A DNA stretch of 64,000 nt from the NCBI GenBank assembly GCA_934140155.1, contig CAKPBC010000001.1, forward strand, positions 620,001-684,000, in the 5' to 3' direction. The translations under genes were made by a program, and so were the position numbers. The notes beneath the pieces are model-generated. The model ran no database searches and was not told the DNA's origin. It worked only from the letters and a program-made list of their open reading frames with translations. The first letter of the stretch is position 1. The number at the start of each line of letters is the position of its first letter. Below are positions 1-6,132 of this stretch, one piece after another. This DNA comes from an uncultured Bacilli bacterium. Its GTDB lineage: Bacteria; Bacillota_I; Bacilli_A; RFN20; CAG-826.

Positions 1-2
1 AA

Positions 3-215
3 GAAAAAAATAAAAAAATAAGTAAACCTCAGTTAAATATGAATAGAATTGTTTCCGAAATGCGAAATAATCCTAGTGTTACTACGATAGAATTAATAAA
101 TATTTTAGGATTAAAAAAGACATCAATTCAAAAATATATTCGTATATTACAAGAAAACGGAGTAGTTAAACGTGTTGGTGCAAATAAAAACGGATATTGG
201 GATGTTTTAAAATAA
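3..215 (+). CDS. C-terminal winged-helix end of an AlbA_2-type ATP-binding protein (5' end outside window)
   Basis: The frame is open from the left edge to TAA at 213. The about 70 visible residues form one winged helix-turn-helix and end in R-V-G-A-N-K-N-G-Y-W. That signature closes many AlbA_2 (divergent AAA-4, 'putative DNA binding domain') proteins, which join an N-terminal AlbA_2 domain and an ATPase-like region to a C-terminal winged helix. The same ending recurs at 586-629 and, diverged, at 51036-51089. I cannot see whether the upstream part is intact. The family's role is not settled; a regulator is the usual guess. Confidence 0.55.
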   Translation, partial: EKNKKISKPQLNMNRIVSEMRNNPSVTTIELINILGLKKTSIQKYIRILQENGVVKRVGANKNGYWDVLK

Positions 216-262
216 AAAATAGGAGAGATAAGAAAAGGGAAAAAATTGAATATGAGAATTAT
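172..262 (+). repeat. Left copy of a tandem duplication
   Basis: This stretch, covering the 3' end of the first winged-helix gene, its stop, a GGAGAG ribosome-binding site and the first bases of the next gene, is nearly identical to 586-686. In this copy the following gene has lost its ATG (AAAAGGG instead of AAAATGG) and about 15 bases and dissolves within 40 bases. It is therefore the wreck of a second copy of the membrane-protein gene at 650. Confidence 0.7.
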
Positions 263-281
263 AATGACTCATGAATCGCAT

Positions 282-304
282 TTTAGAAAACGGACAAAAA
301 AATG
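282..304 (+). other. Isolated element resembling the DUF4143 promoter repeat
   Basis: The string TTTAGAAAACGGACAAAAA differs by little from the repeat TATAGAAAACCGGACAAAAA found four times at 41738-41860 before an intact DUF4143 ATPase. Only one copy is here, inside the degenerate interval between two AlbA_2 remnants. It may be a leftover of such a cassette or chance. Confidence 0.3.
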
Positions 305-365
305 GAAAAATTCTAAAAATTATTTAGGCTCTTTAATTTTTTTGGCCTTAAGTGTTAATAATTAA

Positions 366-629
366 AATGATTTTACACTTGAATTCTCTAGAATAGATAG
401 AAATAAAGCTGGCGAAATAAATGGCGAAATAAATGGCGAAATATCAGAAGAAGAATTCTCTGTTTTAAGTGTTTTTAAAACTAATAAAAATGCGACAAAA
501 GATGAAGTTATCAAACAAACCGGTATTTCAAGTAGAACAATTGATAGAATTATTAAATCGTTGAAAGAAAAAGAATTGCTGAAAAGGGTTGGTGCAAATA
601 AAAACGGCTATTGGAATGTTTTAAAATAA
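366..629 (+). pseudogene. AlbA_2 family gene remnant, C-terminal third
   Basis: This 87-residue open stretch begins within the ATPase-like part (D-F-T-L-E-F-S-R resembles the last strand of that domain), passes through a tandem G-E-I-N-G-E-I-N-G-E-I linker and ends in a winged helix with the R-V-G-A-N-K-N-G-Y-W tail. No in-frame start or N-terminal AlbA_2 domain is present; the upstream sequence is degenerate and full of stops. It is related to the gene at 3-215 and probably arose by duplication followed by deletion. Confidence 0.65.
411..443 (+). repeat. 12-bp in-frame repeat (GGCGAAATAAAT), 2.8 copies
   Basis: The unit GGCGAAATAAAT is repeated head to tail and encodes the four-residue linker Gly-Glu-Ile-Asn. 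A similar 12-bp, four-residue linker repeat (D-Q-I-N) sits in the AlbA_2 remnant at 19725-19748. Confidence 0.85.
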
Positions 630-649
630 AAAATAGGAGAGATAAGAAA

Positions 650-1111
650 ATGGAAAAAATAATAAAACAAACAATTGAATATGAAAATTATAAACAAAGC
701 TTTTTTATAATGATTGGAATGTTTTGTGTTTTAACTATATTATTTACTATACCTTTTTTGACTTTATATTTTACTAAATCTGATAATAGATATTTGATTG
801 CTTTTATAGTGTTTATGGCACTTAATATTATAATTTGTTTACCATTCATAATATACAATATATATCGCATGCATTTTATTACGCAAATGGGAAAGAAAAT
901 GAAGATAACTGAAGTGGAACTAAATAATTCAAATTCAGGAGTTTATGGATTAATGCGCTTTTATATTAATATTCCTAATTCTAATGGGAAAATTAAAGAA
1001 AAGAAAAGTTTATGTACAATGCGTGGAAGTCTTTTTAATCGGTATCAAAATAAAAAAGTAAAAATTTGTTATTTAGATAATTATGAATATTTCTTTATTG
1101 TCAAAGAATAA
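650..1111 (+). CDS. Small two-TM membrane protein, unknown function
   Basis: This 153-residue protein has hydrophobic segments at about residues 18-40 and 48-70, then a mostly polar C-terminal domain. The longer reading from a TTG at 611 overlaps the upstream remnant. ATG 650 is preferred because AGGAGAG lies at 634-640 and because the duplicated copy upstream aligns from this point. I do not recognise the family. A decayed second copy follows the first winged-helix gene, so this gene and its AlbA_2 neighbour were duplicated together. Confidence 0.7.
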   Translation: MEKIIKQTIEYENYKQSFFIMIGMFCVLTILFTIPFLTLYFTKSDNRYLIAFIVFMALNIIICLPFIIYNIYRMHFITQMGKKMKITEVELNNSNSGVYGLMRFYINIPNSNGKIKEKKSLCTMRGSLFNRYQNKKVKICYLDNYEYFFIVKE

Positions 1112-1137
1112 ATATAACATCATTATTTAGGTGTAAG

Positions 1138-1164
1138 TCTCTAATGAAAATTGGAGATTTTTTG
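1138..1164 (+). terminator. Intrinsic terminator
   Basis: An 8-bp stem TCTCTAAT/ATTGGAGA with a GAAA loop is followed by six T, 27 bases after the stop of the membrane-protein gene. Confidence 0.85.
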
Positions 1165-1201
1165 ATGACACTTTAAAATATGTACAATGTTCAAAAATAT
1201 G

Positions 1202-1233
1202 TTGACAAAAATCGTCGGGGGGGGGGGTATGAT
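1202..1233 (+). promoter_or_regulatory. Promoter with G11 tract in the spacer, candidate phase-variation switch
   Basis: TTGACA at 1202-1207 and TATGAT at 1228-1233 are separated by 20 bases, eleven of which (1217-1227) are an uninterrupted G run in otherwise AT-rich DNA. A 17-base spacer would need eight G. The tract lies just upstream of ATG 1256. Known phase-variable promoters, such as Neisseria porA, work by slippage of a homopolymer between -35 and -10; applying this here is inference. Confidence 0.6.
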
Positions 1234-1255
1234 ATATGAGAAAAGAGGTTTTTAT

Positions 1256-1792
1256 ATGAAAAAAGAAAAAAGTTTAAAGGCACTAAGCATTAAGGCTGTA
1301 GTCTTTAGTGCAATTGTTGCGGCTTTCGCGTTGTTTTGTGATCCGCTAAGTCTAACATTTAACATTTTTAGAGGAGATAAAGTAATATTTAACTTTTTTA
1401 CAATTGCAGTGCCAAGATATGACTATGCGCCAGAAGATATTGCATTACTATATTATGGGGCAAATGTCATTATCGTTTTACTAGTTGTTGCTACACTTGT
1501 TTTAAGTATTTTAGCTTTATTAAATCAAAAAGGTAAGATGGTAAATGCCACTAACGGAATTACTAAAGCATTAAAAATTGTTTCAAAACTTGCATTTGGT
1601 TTAGGCGCTTTCCTTGCTAACATTGTTAATGTTGCTTTAGGTTTTATTACTTGTGGTGGAAATGGTGTTGTTACCCTTATTATTTATTTCGTTATTCTTA
1701 TTTTAGCATCAATTATGAATACAACATGTAAGAATTACGCAAATAGAATTCTTCCAGCTAAACAAAATAAAGCAGTTGCTGAAAATAAATAA
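1256..1792 (+). CDS. Four-TM membrane protein, unknown function
   Basis: This 178-residue protein has four predicted membrane segments (about 12-32, 68-92, 108-130 and 138-160) and a basic C-terminal tail. An upstream ATG at 1187 is in frame, but that extension would translate the G tract as poly-Gly and span the promoter. ATG 1256, with GAGG at 1245-1248, is the better start. It is followed after 34 bases by a lipoprotein gene, suggesting one transcript driven by the G-tract promoter. I do not recognise the family. Confidence 0.75.
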   Translation: MKKEKSLKALSIKAVVFSAIVAAFALFCDPLSLTFNIFRGDKVIFNFFTIAVPRYDYAPEDIALLYYGANVIIVLLVVATLVLSILALLNQKGKMVNATNGITKALKIVSKLAFGLGAFLANIVNVALGFITCGGNGVVTLIIYFVILILASIMNTTCKNYANRILPAKQNKAVAENK

Positions 1793-1826
1793 TTAAAAAA
1801 TAAGTTGATAGAAAGAGGAAAAAACT

Positions 1827-2264
1827 ATGAAAAACAAATTTTTTATTGCCGTTGCTATGATGGCTTGTGCTTTACCATTAGTTTCTTGTGGTAATTCAAA
1901 TGGAAAACAATACTATGAAACTGCAATTAAGCATGTTAAAAATGATTTATTGGAGCGTTCTAAATCGTGGGACTTCCAATATTCTAATGCTGAAGTTTGT
2001 GAACAAACTTTTAAAAGCGGAAATAAGACTATTGCTGTAGAATTCGATTATATTATTAAATATGAGGATATAAGTTTTGATTCAAAAAAAGAATTTGAAG
2101 GTACTTGTTATTTCATCATGTCTGATTATGATAAGACCACAAAAACTTTCAATAGTGTAAAATGCTCACAATGTTCTTATTATTTGACAAATGGTGATGA
2201 CGGACTTAGATATACATATGCTTCTACAAAGGCATACGGGAAAGTAATTTATACACAAGATTAA
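1827..2264 (+). CDS. Small lipoprotein, unknown function
   Basis: This 145-residue protein has an N-terminal lysine, a hydrophobic stretch and the lipobox L-V-S-C with Cys21 as lipidation site. The mature part is polar, with two extra cysteines near the end (C-S-Q-C). AGAGGA provides the ribosome-binding site. It is probably anchored on the outer face of the membrane and co-transcribed with the membrane protein before it, sharing the G-tract promoter. A terminator follows directly. Confidence 0.8.
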   Translation: MKNKFFIAVAMMACALPLVSCGNSNGKQYYETAIKHVKNDLLERSKSWDFQYSNAEVCEQTFKSGNKTIAVEFDYIIKYEDISFDSKKEFEGTCYFIMSDYDKTTKTFNSVKCSQCSYYLTNGDDGLRYTYASTKAYGKVIYTQD

Positions 2265-2291
2265 TAATTAGAATTTTTTATTAGTAATTAT

Positions 2292-2330
2292 GCTTTCAAG
2301 ATTGATTGCTTGAAGGCTTTTTTAATTTTT
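2292..2330 (+). terminator. Intrinsic terminator
   Basis: The stem GCTTTCAAG/CTTGAAGGC (9 bp, one wobble) with an 8-base loop is followed by six T. It closes the membrane-protein/lipoprotein unit. Confidence 0.9.
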
Positions 2331-2475
2331 AATAGAAGATAGGCAATAACTAATTAGAGATAAAAATATAAAGATTATAAATTAACTTAGTTGTATTGCA
2401 AATTAGTCGATGCATCTCTAAATATTGGAAATTTGTAATATTTAATGCTATATTAAGTATGGTTATTAAACTAGA

Positions 2476-2530
2476 GGATAAAATTAATATTGATAGTTAA
2501 TTTTAAATTTATTATCAACATATTTTATCC
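2476..2530. repeat. Long imperfect inverted repeat before the flavin reductase gene
   Basis: Arms GGATAAAAT and ATTTTATCC are extended inward by complementary TTGATA and TATCAA blocks, giving a hairpin of about 18 pairs in the 5' region of the gene at 2554. There is no T tail, so it is more likely an operator or leader structure. The rest of the gap from 2331 shows nothing I can name. Confidence 0.45.
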
Positions 2531-2553
2531 AAAAGCAAAGGAGACAAACGATT

Positions 2554-3108
2554 ATGAAAAAAGAAATTGAAACAAAATCCGCTATTTTCCCAATGCCAGT
2601 TCTAATGGTAGCGACATATAATGATGACGGAACTGTTGATGTTATGAATGCTGCTTGGGGTATGATGTTAGAAATGGACCAAATAGTATTAAATTTATCA
2701 GACTTCCATAAAACTACTAAAAATATTTTAAAAAGAAAAGCTTTTACTGTTAGTGTCGCTGATGCAAAACACGTAAAAGAAGCGGATTATTTTGGTATTG
2801 CTTCTGGTAATGATATACCAAATAAATTAGAAAAAAGCAAAATGACATTTAGTAAATCTAATCATGTTGATGCACCAATTATTAATGAATTTCCAGTATG
2901 TATGGAATGTGAATTTTTAGAAGAAACCAGCTGCGGAATCGTTGGTAGAGTACTTAATGTTACCGCTGATGAAGAAGTATTAACTAATGGTAATGTCGAT
3001 ATTAGCAAACTAGACGCTATTGCATATGACCCATTCACTAATGGTTATTATGTTGTTAAAAAACGTGTTGGTAATGCTTTTAAAGATGGCTTAAGCATTA
3101 AAAAATAA
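2554..3108 (+). CDS. Flavin reductase-like FMN-binding protein (flavoredoxin type)
   Basis: This 184-residue protein matches the flavin reductase-like split-barrel family in length and pattern: an N-terminal strand with P-x-P-V-L-M-V, a D-V-M-N-A-A-W segment, then S-D-F-H-K-T-T-K-N in the FMN phosphate-binding region. Members bind FMN as dimers and serve in electron transfer or flavin reduction. A strong RBS (AAAGGAGA) precedes ATG. The gene at 3112 follows without a gap. Partner and substrate cannot be told from sequence. Confidence 0.85.
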   Translation: MKKEIETKSAIFPMPVLMVATYNDDGTVDVMNAAWGMMLEMDQIVLNLSDFHKTTKNILKRKAFTVSVADAKHVKEADYFGIASGNDIPNKLEKSKMTFSKSNHVDAPIINEFPVCMECEFLEETSCGIVGRVLNVTADEEVLTNGNVDISKLDAIAYDPFTNGYYVVKKRVGNAFKDGLSIKK

Positions 3109-3111
3109 TGT

Positions 3112-3657
3112 ATGATTGAAGTAAAAAATCCAACAAATTCTAAACCGATTGCCTATAAAACCGAATTGGGAAAAGAAGTTTATGAAACATTAGAAAAACT
3201 TAATATACCTTTTACGCGAGTTGAGACAAGTCCTGCGATTACTATGGAAGATTGCTTAGCAATTGATAAGGTATTAGGAGTAGAAGTTATTAAAACACTT
3301 TTTCTATGCAATCAACAAAAAACTAAATTTTATTTATTTGTTACAAAAAGCAATAAGAAATTTAATACAAAAGCATTTAGTTCGGCGCTTAATATAAGTA
3401 GAGTATCTTTTGGAAGCGAAGAATTACTGCATGAGTTATTAAAAGTAGTTATTGGTGCTTGTACTATGTTTAGTTGTTTAATTGATAAAGAAAACAAAGT
3501 AGATATAGTAATTGATGAAGATGTTATAAAAAATGAATATTATGGCTGTAATGATGGCACCACTACTTGCTATATGAAATTAAAAACAAGCGATGTGTTA
3601 GAAAAAATATTACCATTTTCTAATCATAAAGCGACAATAATTAGATTTAATTCTTAG
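3112..3657 (+). CDS. YbaK/ProX-type aminoacyl-tRNA deacylase domain protein
   Basis: This 181-residue single-domain protein has the YbaK/aminoacyl-tRNA editing fold pattern: an N-terminal helix (Y-E-T-L-E-K-L-N-I-P), then K-T-L-F-L-C and a conserved C-terminal region. Relatives such as ProX and YbaK clear mischarged tRNA(Pro) in trans. It begins three bases after the flavin reductase stop and is almost certainly co-translated. The precise mischarged substrate is unknown. Confidence 0.8.
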   Translation: MIEVKNPTNSKPIAYKTELGKEVYETLEKLNIPFTRVETSPAITMEDCLAIDKVLGVEVIKTLFLCNQQKTKFYLFVTKSNKKFNTKAFSSALNISRVSFGSEELLHELLKVVIGACTMFSCLIDKENKVDIVIDEDVIKNEYYGCNDGTTTCYMKLKTSDVLEKILPFSNHKATIIRFNS

Positions 3658-3660
3658 TAA

Positions 3661-3708
3661 GAGTGATAAAGTGAATTAAATATTTTTTATTTATTCACTC
3701 TTTTTTTA
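3661..3708 (+). terminator. Intrinsic terminator
   Basis: AGTGAAT and ATTCACT form a hairpin around an AT-rich loop, followed by eight T. It ends the unit 2554-3657. Confidence 0.85.
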
Positions 3709-3723
3709 TTTTTGCTTTTAAAA

Positions 3724-3742
3724 TATGTATTATAAATACATA
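3724..3742. promoter_or_regulatory. 19-bp palindrome upstream of the two-component genes
   Basis: TATGTATT-ATA-AATACATA is a perfect inverted repeat 73 bases before the response-regulator start. It could be an operator or part of the promoter (it contains TATAAA). It differs in sequence and symmetry from the direct repeats at 5883. Confidence 0.4.
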
Positions 3743-3814
3743 CAAAATTAAAAGAATATTTATAACTTGAATAATTTTTCAATAAATGTAGAATAAAATA
3801 AACGAGGTGTGAGT

Positions 3815-4528
3815 ATGTATCAAATTTGTATCGTTGATGATGAAATTAAAGAAATTAAATCACTTAAAGATTCCATCTTTAGTTTCTTTAAAACTAAATC
3901 ATTAACTGTAAATGTTGATAAGTACGACAATCCAGTTTCTTTCTTAAATAATTTTGAAAAAAGCAAATATGATTTAATATTGCTTGATATTAGTATGCCA
4001 CAAAAAAATGGTATTGATGTTGCGCGTCTTATTAGAGAAAAAGATGATATGGTTAAAATAATTTTTACTACATCTTTAATTCAATATGCCATTAAAGGAT
4101 ATGAAGTAAATGCTTTTGATTATTTACTTAAACCAATATCATATTCATCTTTTTGCCTTACCATGGAAAGATTAATGAAGTTTATAAGTAATGATGAATT
4201 TATTATTATTTCTAAAAATAAAAATACAACAATTAAAATCCCTATTATGAATATTAAATACATTGAAGTAATTGATCACAAAGTTATATTTCATACAACA
4301 GGAGAAACATATTCTTTGCGTGACACATTAGATAATTATATTGAAAAATTAAAAGATCATTATTTTTCATTATGTAATCGTTGCTATTTAGTTAATTTAT
4401 ATTATGTTACTAAAATAGAAGAAGGTGCAGCTTATATAGGTGATGTAGTATTAAATATATCACGCGCTAAAAAGAAACAATTTGTTAATGACTTAAATAA
4501 TTATTTATCACTAGGTGGTGGTGTTTAA
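3815..4528 (+). CDS. LytTR-family response regulator (AgrA/ComE type)
   Basis: This 237-residue protein has an N-terminal receiver domain with the acidic pair in I-V-D-D-E and the phospho-acceptor Asp in L-L-D-I-S-M-P (about residue 55). A C-terminal LytTR DNA-binding domain spans about 130-237. GTG 3809 is in frame but touches the GAGG ribosome-binding site; ATG 3815 has correct spacing. LytTR regulators bind paired direct repeats about 21 bp apart, exactly what lies at 5883-5916. The cognate kinase gene follows after one base. Confidence 0.9.
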   Translation: MYQICIVDDEIKEIKSLKDSIFSFFKTKSLTVNVDKYDNPVSFLNNFEKSKYDLILLDISMPQKNGIDVARLIREKDDMVKIIFTTSLIQYAIKGYEVNAFDYLLKPISYSSFCLTMERLMKFISNDEFIIISKNKNTTIKIPIMNIKYIEVIDHKVIFHTTGETYSLRDTLDNYIEKLKDHYFSLCNRCYLVNLYYVTKIEEGAAYIGDVVLNISRAKKKQFVNDLNNYLSLGGGV

Positions 4529-4529
4529 C

Positions 4530-5882
4530 ATGGAATTATCACAATTAGCCCTTTATAAAATGGTTTTTGCTCTTGAAATTATTGTGGCAATGCTAATGTT
4601 TTCATATAGATTAAAGAAGCGTAATCATTTTGTTGTTAGATTAATTTTATCTATTGCTATAATTCTAGTTATTTCTTTTTTCTTTCCGTTATTTAAAAAC
4701 ATATCATATACTTGGTGGTATACATCTTTAATGTTTTTAATATTATTTTTTATATGTGTAGGAATGTTATTTTTCATTTACGATGCTTCATGGCAAAGAA
4801 TATTTTTTATAGCGATTTCTTCTTATACTTTACAAACTCTTGCTCATAATGTTTTTGCCTTCATCTGTCATATTTCTGGATTGTATACTTCAAATTCAGT
4901 GGGCATATATGGTGAAACACTAGTGGATTTTTATAATAATGCCATTAATTTTATTTTATTTGCTTCTGTTTATTTAACGTGTTATTCCTTTATTTACGCT
5001 TTTGGCTATCATTTTTTACGTAAGAAAATGTATGCGACAGATATTAAATTTAGTATTATTGTGATATTTGCCATGTCGGGTTTGATTTTATTTTCCGATA
5101 TTTTGTTAAATGCAATATTTGTTTATTCTAATGGCGATTATAATCGTATTCACTCAATAGTTGTATCTTTATGTAATGTGATTTTATGTATTATGATTTT
5201 TTGCATTCAAACTTCATTTATTGATATTAGACATTTAAGAAAAGAATTATTAATTACTCAGCAATTACTTCATAAAGCTGATGAACAATACACTATTACA
5301 AAACAAAATATTGATCTTATTAATATTAAATGTCATGATTTAAGGCATCAAATTCGCGAATTTGGTTCAAAAGAAAATGTTGATAAGAACACATTAAATG
5401 AATTAGAAAATATTGTATCTATTTATGATTCAACATTAAAAACAGGTAATGAAGCACTTGATTTAATTTTAACGGAAAAGAGTTTGCTTTGTACTAAAAA
5501 TCATATTCAAATGAAGTATTTTGGTGATTGTTCTAGTTTAAACTTTGTTGATAAATCAGATTTATTTTCTTTATTTGGAAATGCTATTGATAACGCAATT
5601 GAAGCAGTTAATAAAACAGATAACAAAGATTTAAGAACAATTAATCTAATTGTTCGTCCTATTCATAGTTTAGTTTCCATTCGTGTGGAAAACTATTTTA
5701 GTGGAGAAATTAAACTTGATAATGCGGGATTACCGATAACTACGAAAAAAGACAAAGATTATCATGGCTATGGTATAAAATCAATTATGTACATTTCTAA
5801 AAAATATAATGGTGATGTTAGAATTAATGTTGATAATGAAAATCATATCTTTTCTTTGTCAATATTGTTGCCTTTAAACTAA
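4530..5882 (+). CDS. GHKL-type sensor histidine kinase (AgrC-like)
   Basis: This 450-residue protein has six or seven membrane segments in residues 1-230, then a coiled linker, a phospho-acceptor region with C-H-D-L-R-H (about 268-273) and a GHKL ATPase domain with the N box around 344-360 (G-N-A-I-D-N-A-I-E-A). This is the AgrC/ComD peptide-sensing architecture. ATG 4530 is chosen over GTG 4515, which lies inside the regulator gene. No AgrB or typical AgrD is encoded nearby, so the signal is unknown. Confidence 0.9.
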   Translation: MELSQLALYKMVFALEIIVAMLMFSYRLKKRNHFVVRLILSIAIILVISFFFPLFKNISYTWWYTSLMFLILFFICVGMLFFIYDASWQRIFFIAISSYTLQTLAHNVFAFICHISGLYTSNSVGIYGETLVDFYNNAINFILFASVYLTCYSFIYAFGYHFLRKKMYATDIKFSIIVIFAMSGLILFSDILLNAIFVYSNGDYNRIHSIVVSLCNVILCIMIFCIQTSFIDIRHLRKELLITQQLLHKADEQYTITKQNIDLINIKCHDLRHQIREFGSKENVDKNTLNELENIVSIYDSTLKTGNEALDLILTEKSLLCTKNHIQMKYFGDCSSLNFVDKSDLFSLFGNAIDNAIEAVNKTDNKDLRTINLIVRPIHSLVSIRVENYFSGEIKLDNAGLPITTKKDKDYHGYGIKSIMYISKKYNGDVRINVDNENHIFSLSILLPLN

Positions 5883-5951
5883 TACTGAATACGGCAAGCA
5901 AATTACTGAATACGGCTATAAATCTCTAATGAAAGCGTTTTAATGTATAAT
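5883..5951 (+). promoter_or_regulatory. Putative LytTR-regulated promoter
   Basis: TACTGAATACGGC occurs at 5883-5895 and again at 5904-5916, exactly 21 bp apart, i.e. two helical turns. An extended -10 (TGTATAAT, TATAAT at 5946-5951) lies 29 bases downstream with no recognisable -35, as expected for an activator-dependent promoter. AgrA and ComE bind such direct repeats. The site sits between the kinase gene and the 45-residue peptide gene. Confidence 0.7.
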
Positions 5952-5980
5952 TAAATTGCTAAAAGGAGGTTTCTTTTATT

Positions 5981-6118
5981 ATGGAAACAAAGAAAAAGTA
6001 CATAACTCCAAACTATTTGGAAGTTGATGTCGTTTTAGAAGATATTACGTGTGCCTCAGGAGATTTTGATGTAAAAGATAATAATGATCTCTTAGATAAT
6101 GGCTATGTAGAGTTATAA
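5981..6118 (+). CDS. 45-residue peptide, first gene of the LytTR-linked operon
   Basis: The reading frame starts METKKKYITPNYLEVDVV, continues L-E-D-I-T-C-A-S-G and ends in an acidic, Asn/Asp-rich tail. A strong AAAGGAGG lies 11 bases before ATG. There is no signal peptide. Short peptides with a Y-x-x-P...E...C/A-S-G pattern occur in gut Firmicutes and are uncharacterised as far as I know. It lies directly behind a LytTR-type promoter, so it could be a pheromone or modified-peptide precursor, but no processing enzyme is visible. Fifteen bases separate it from the next gene. Confidence 0.7.
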   Translation: METKKKYITPNYLEVDVVLEDITCASGDFDVKDNNDLLDNGYVEL

Positions 6119-6132
6119 GGAGGTAAACATAT

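Noticed and set aside
1217..1227. G11 as a pure sequencing artefact
   Set aside because: Its length may be miscounted, but a G run of this size between matched -35 and -10 boxes is unlikely to be invented; the exact count should be treated with care.
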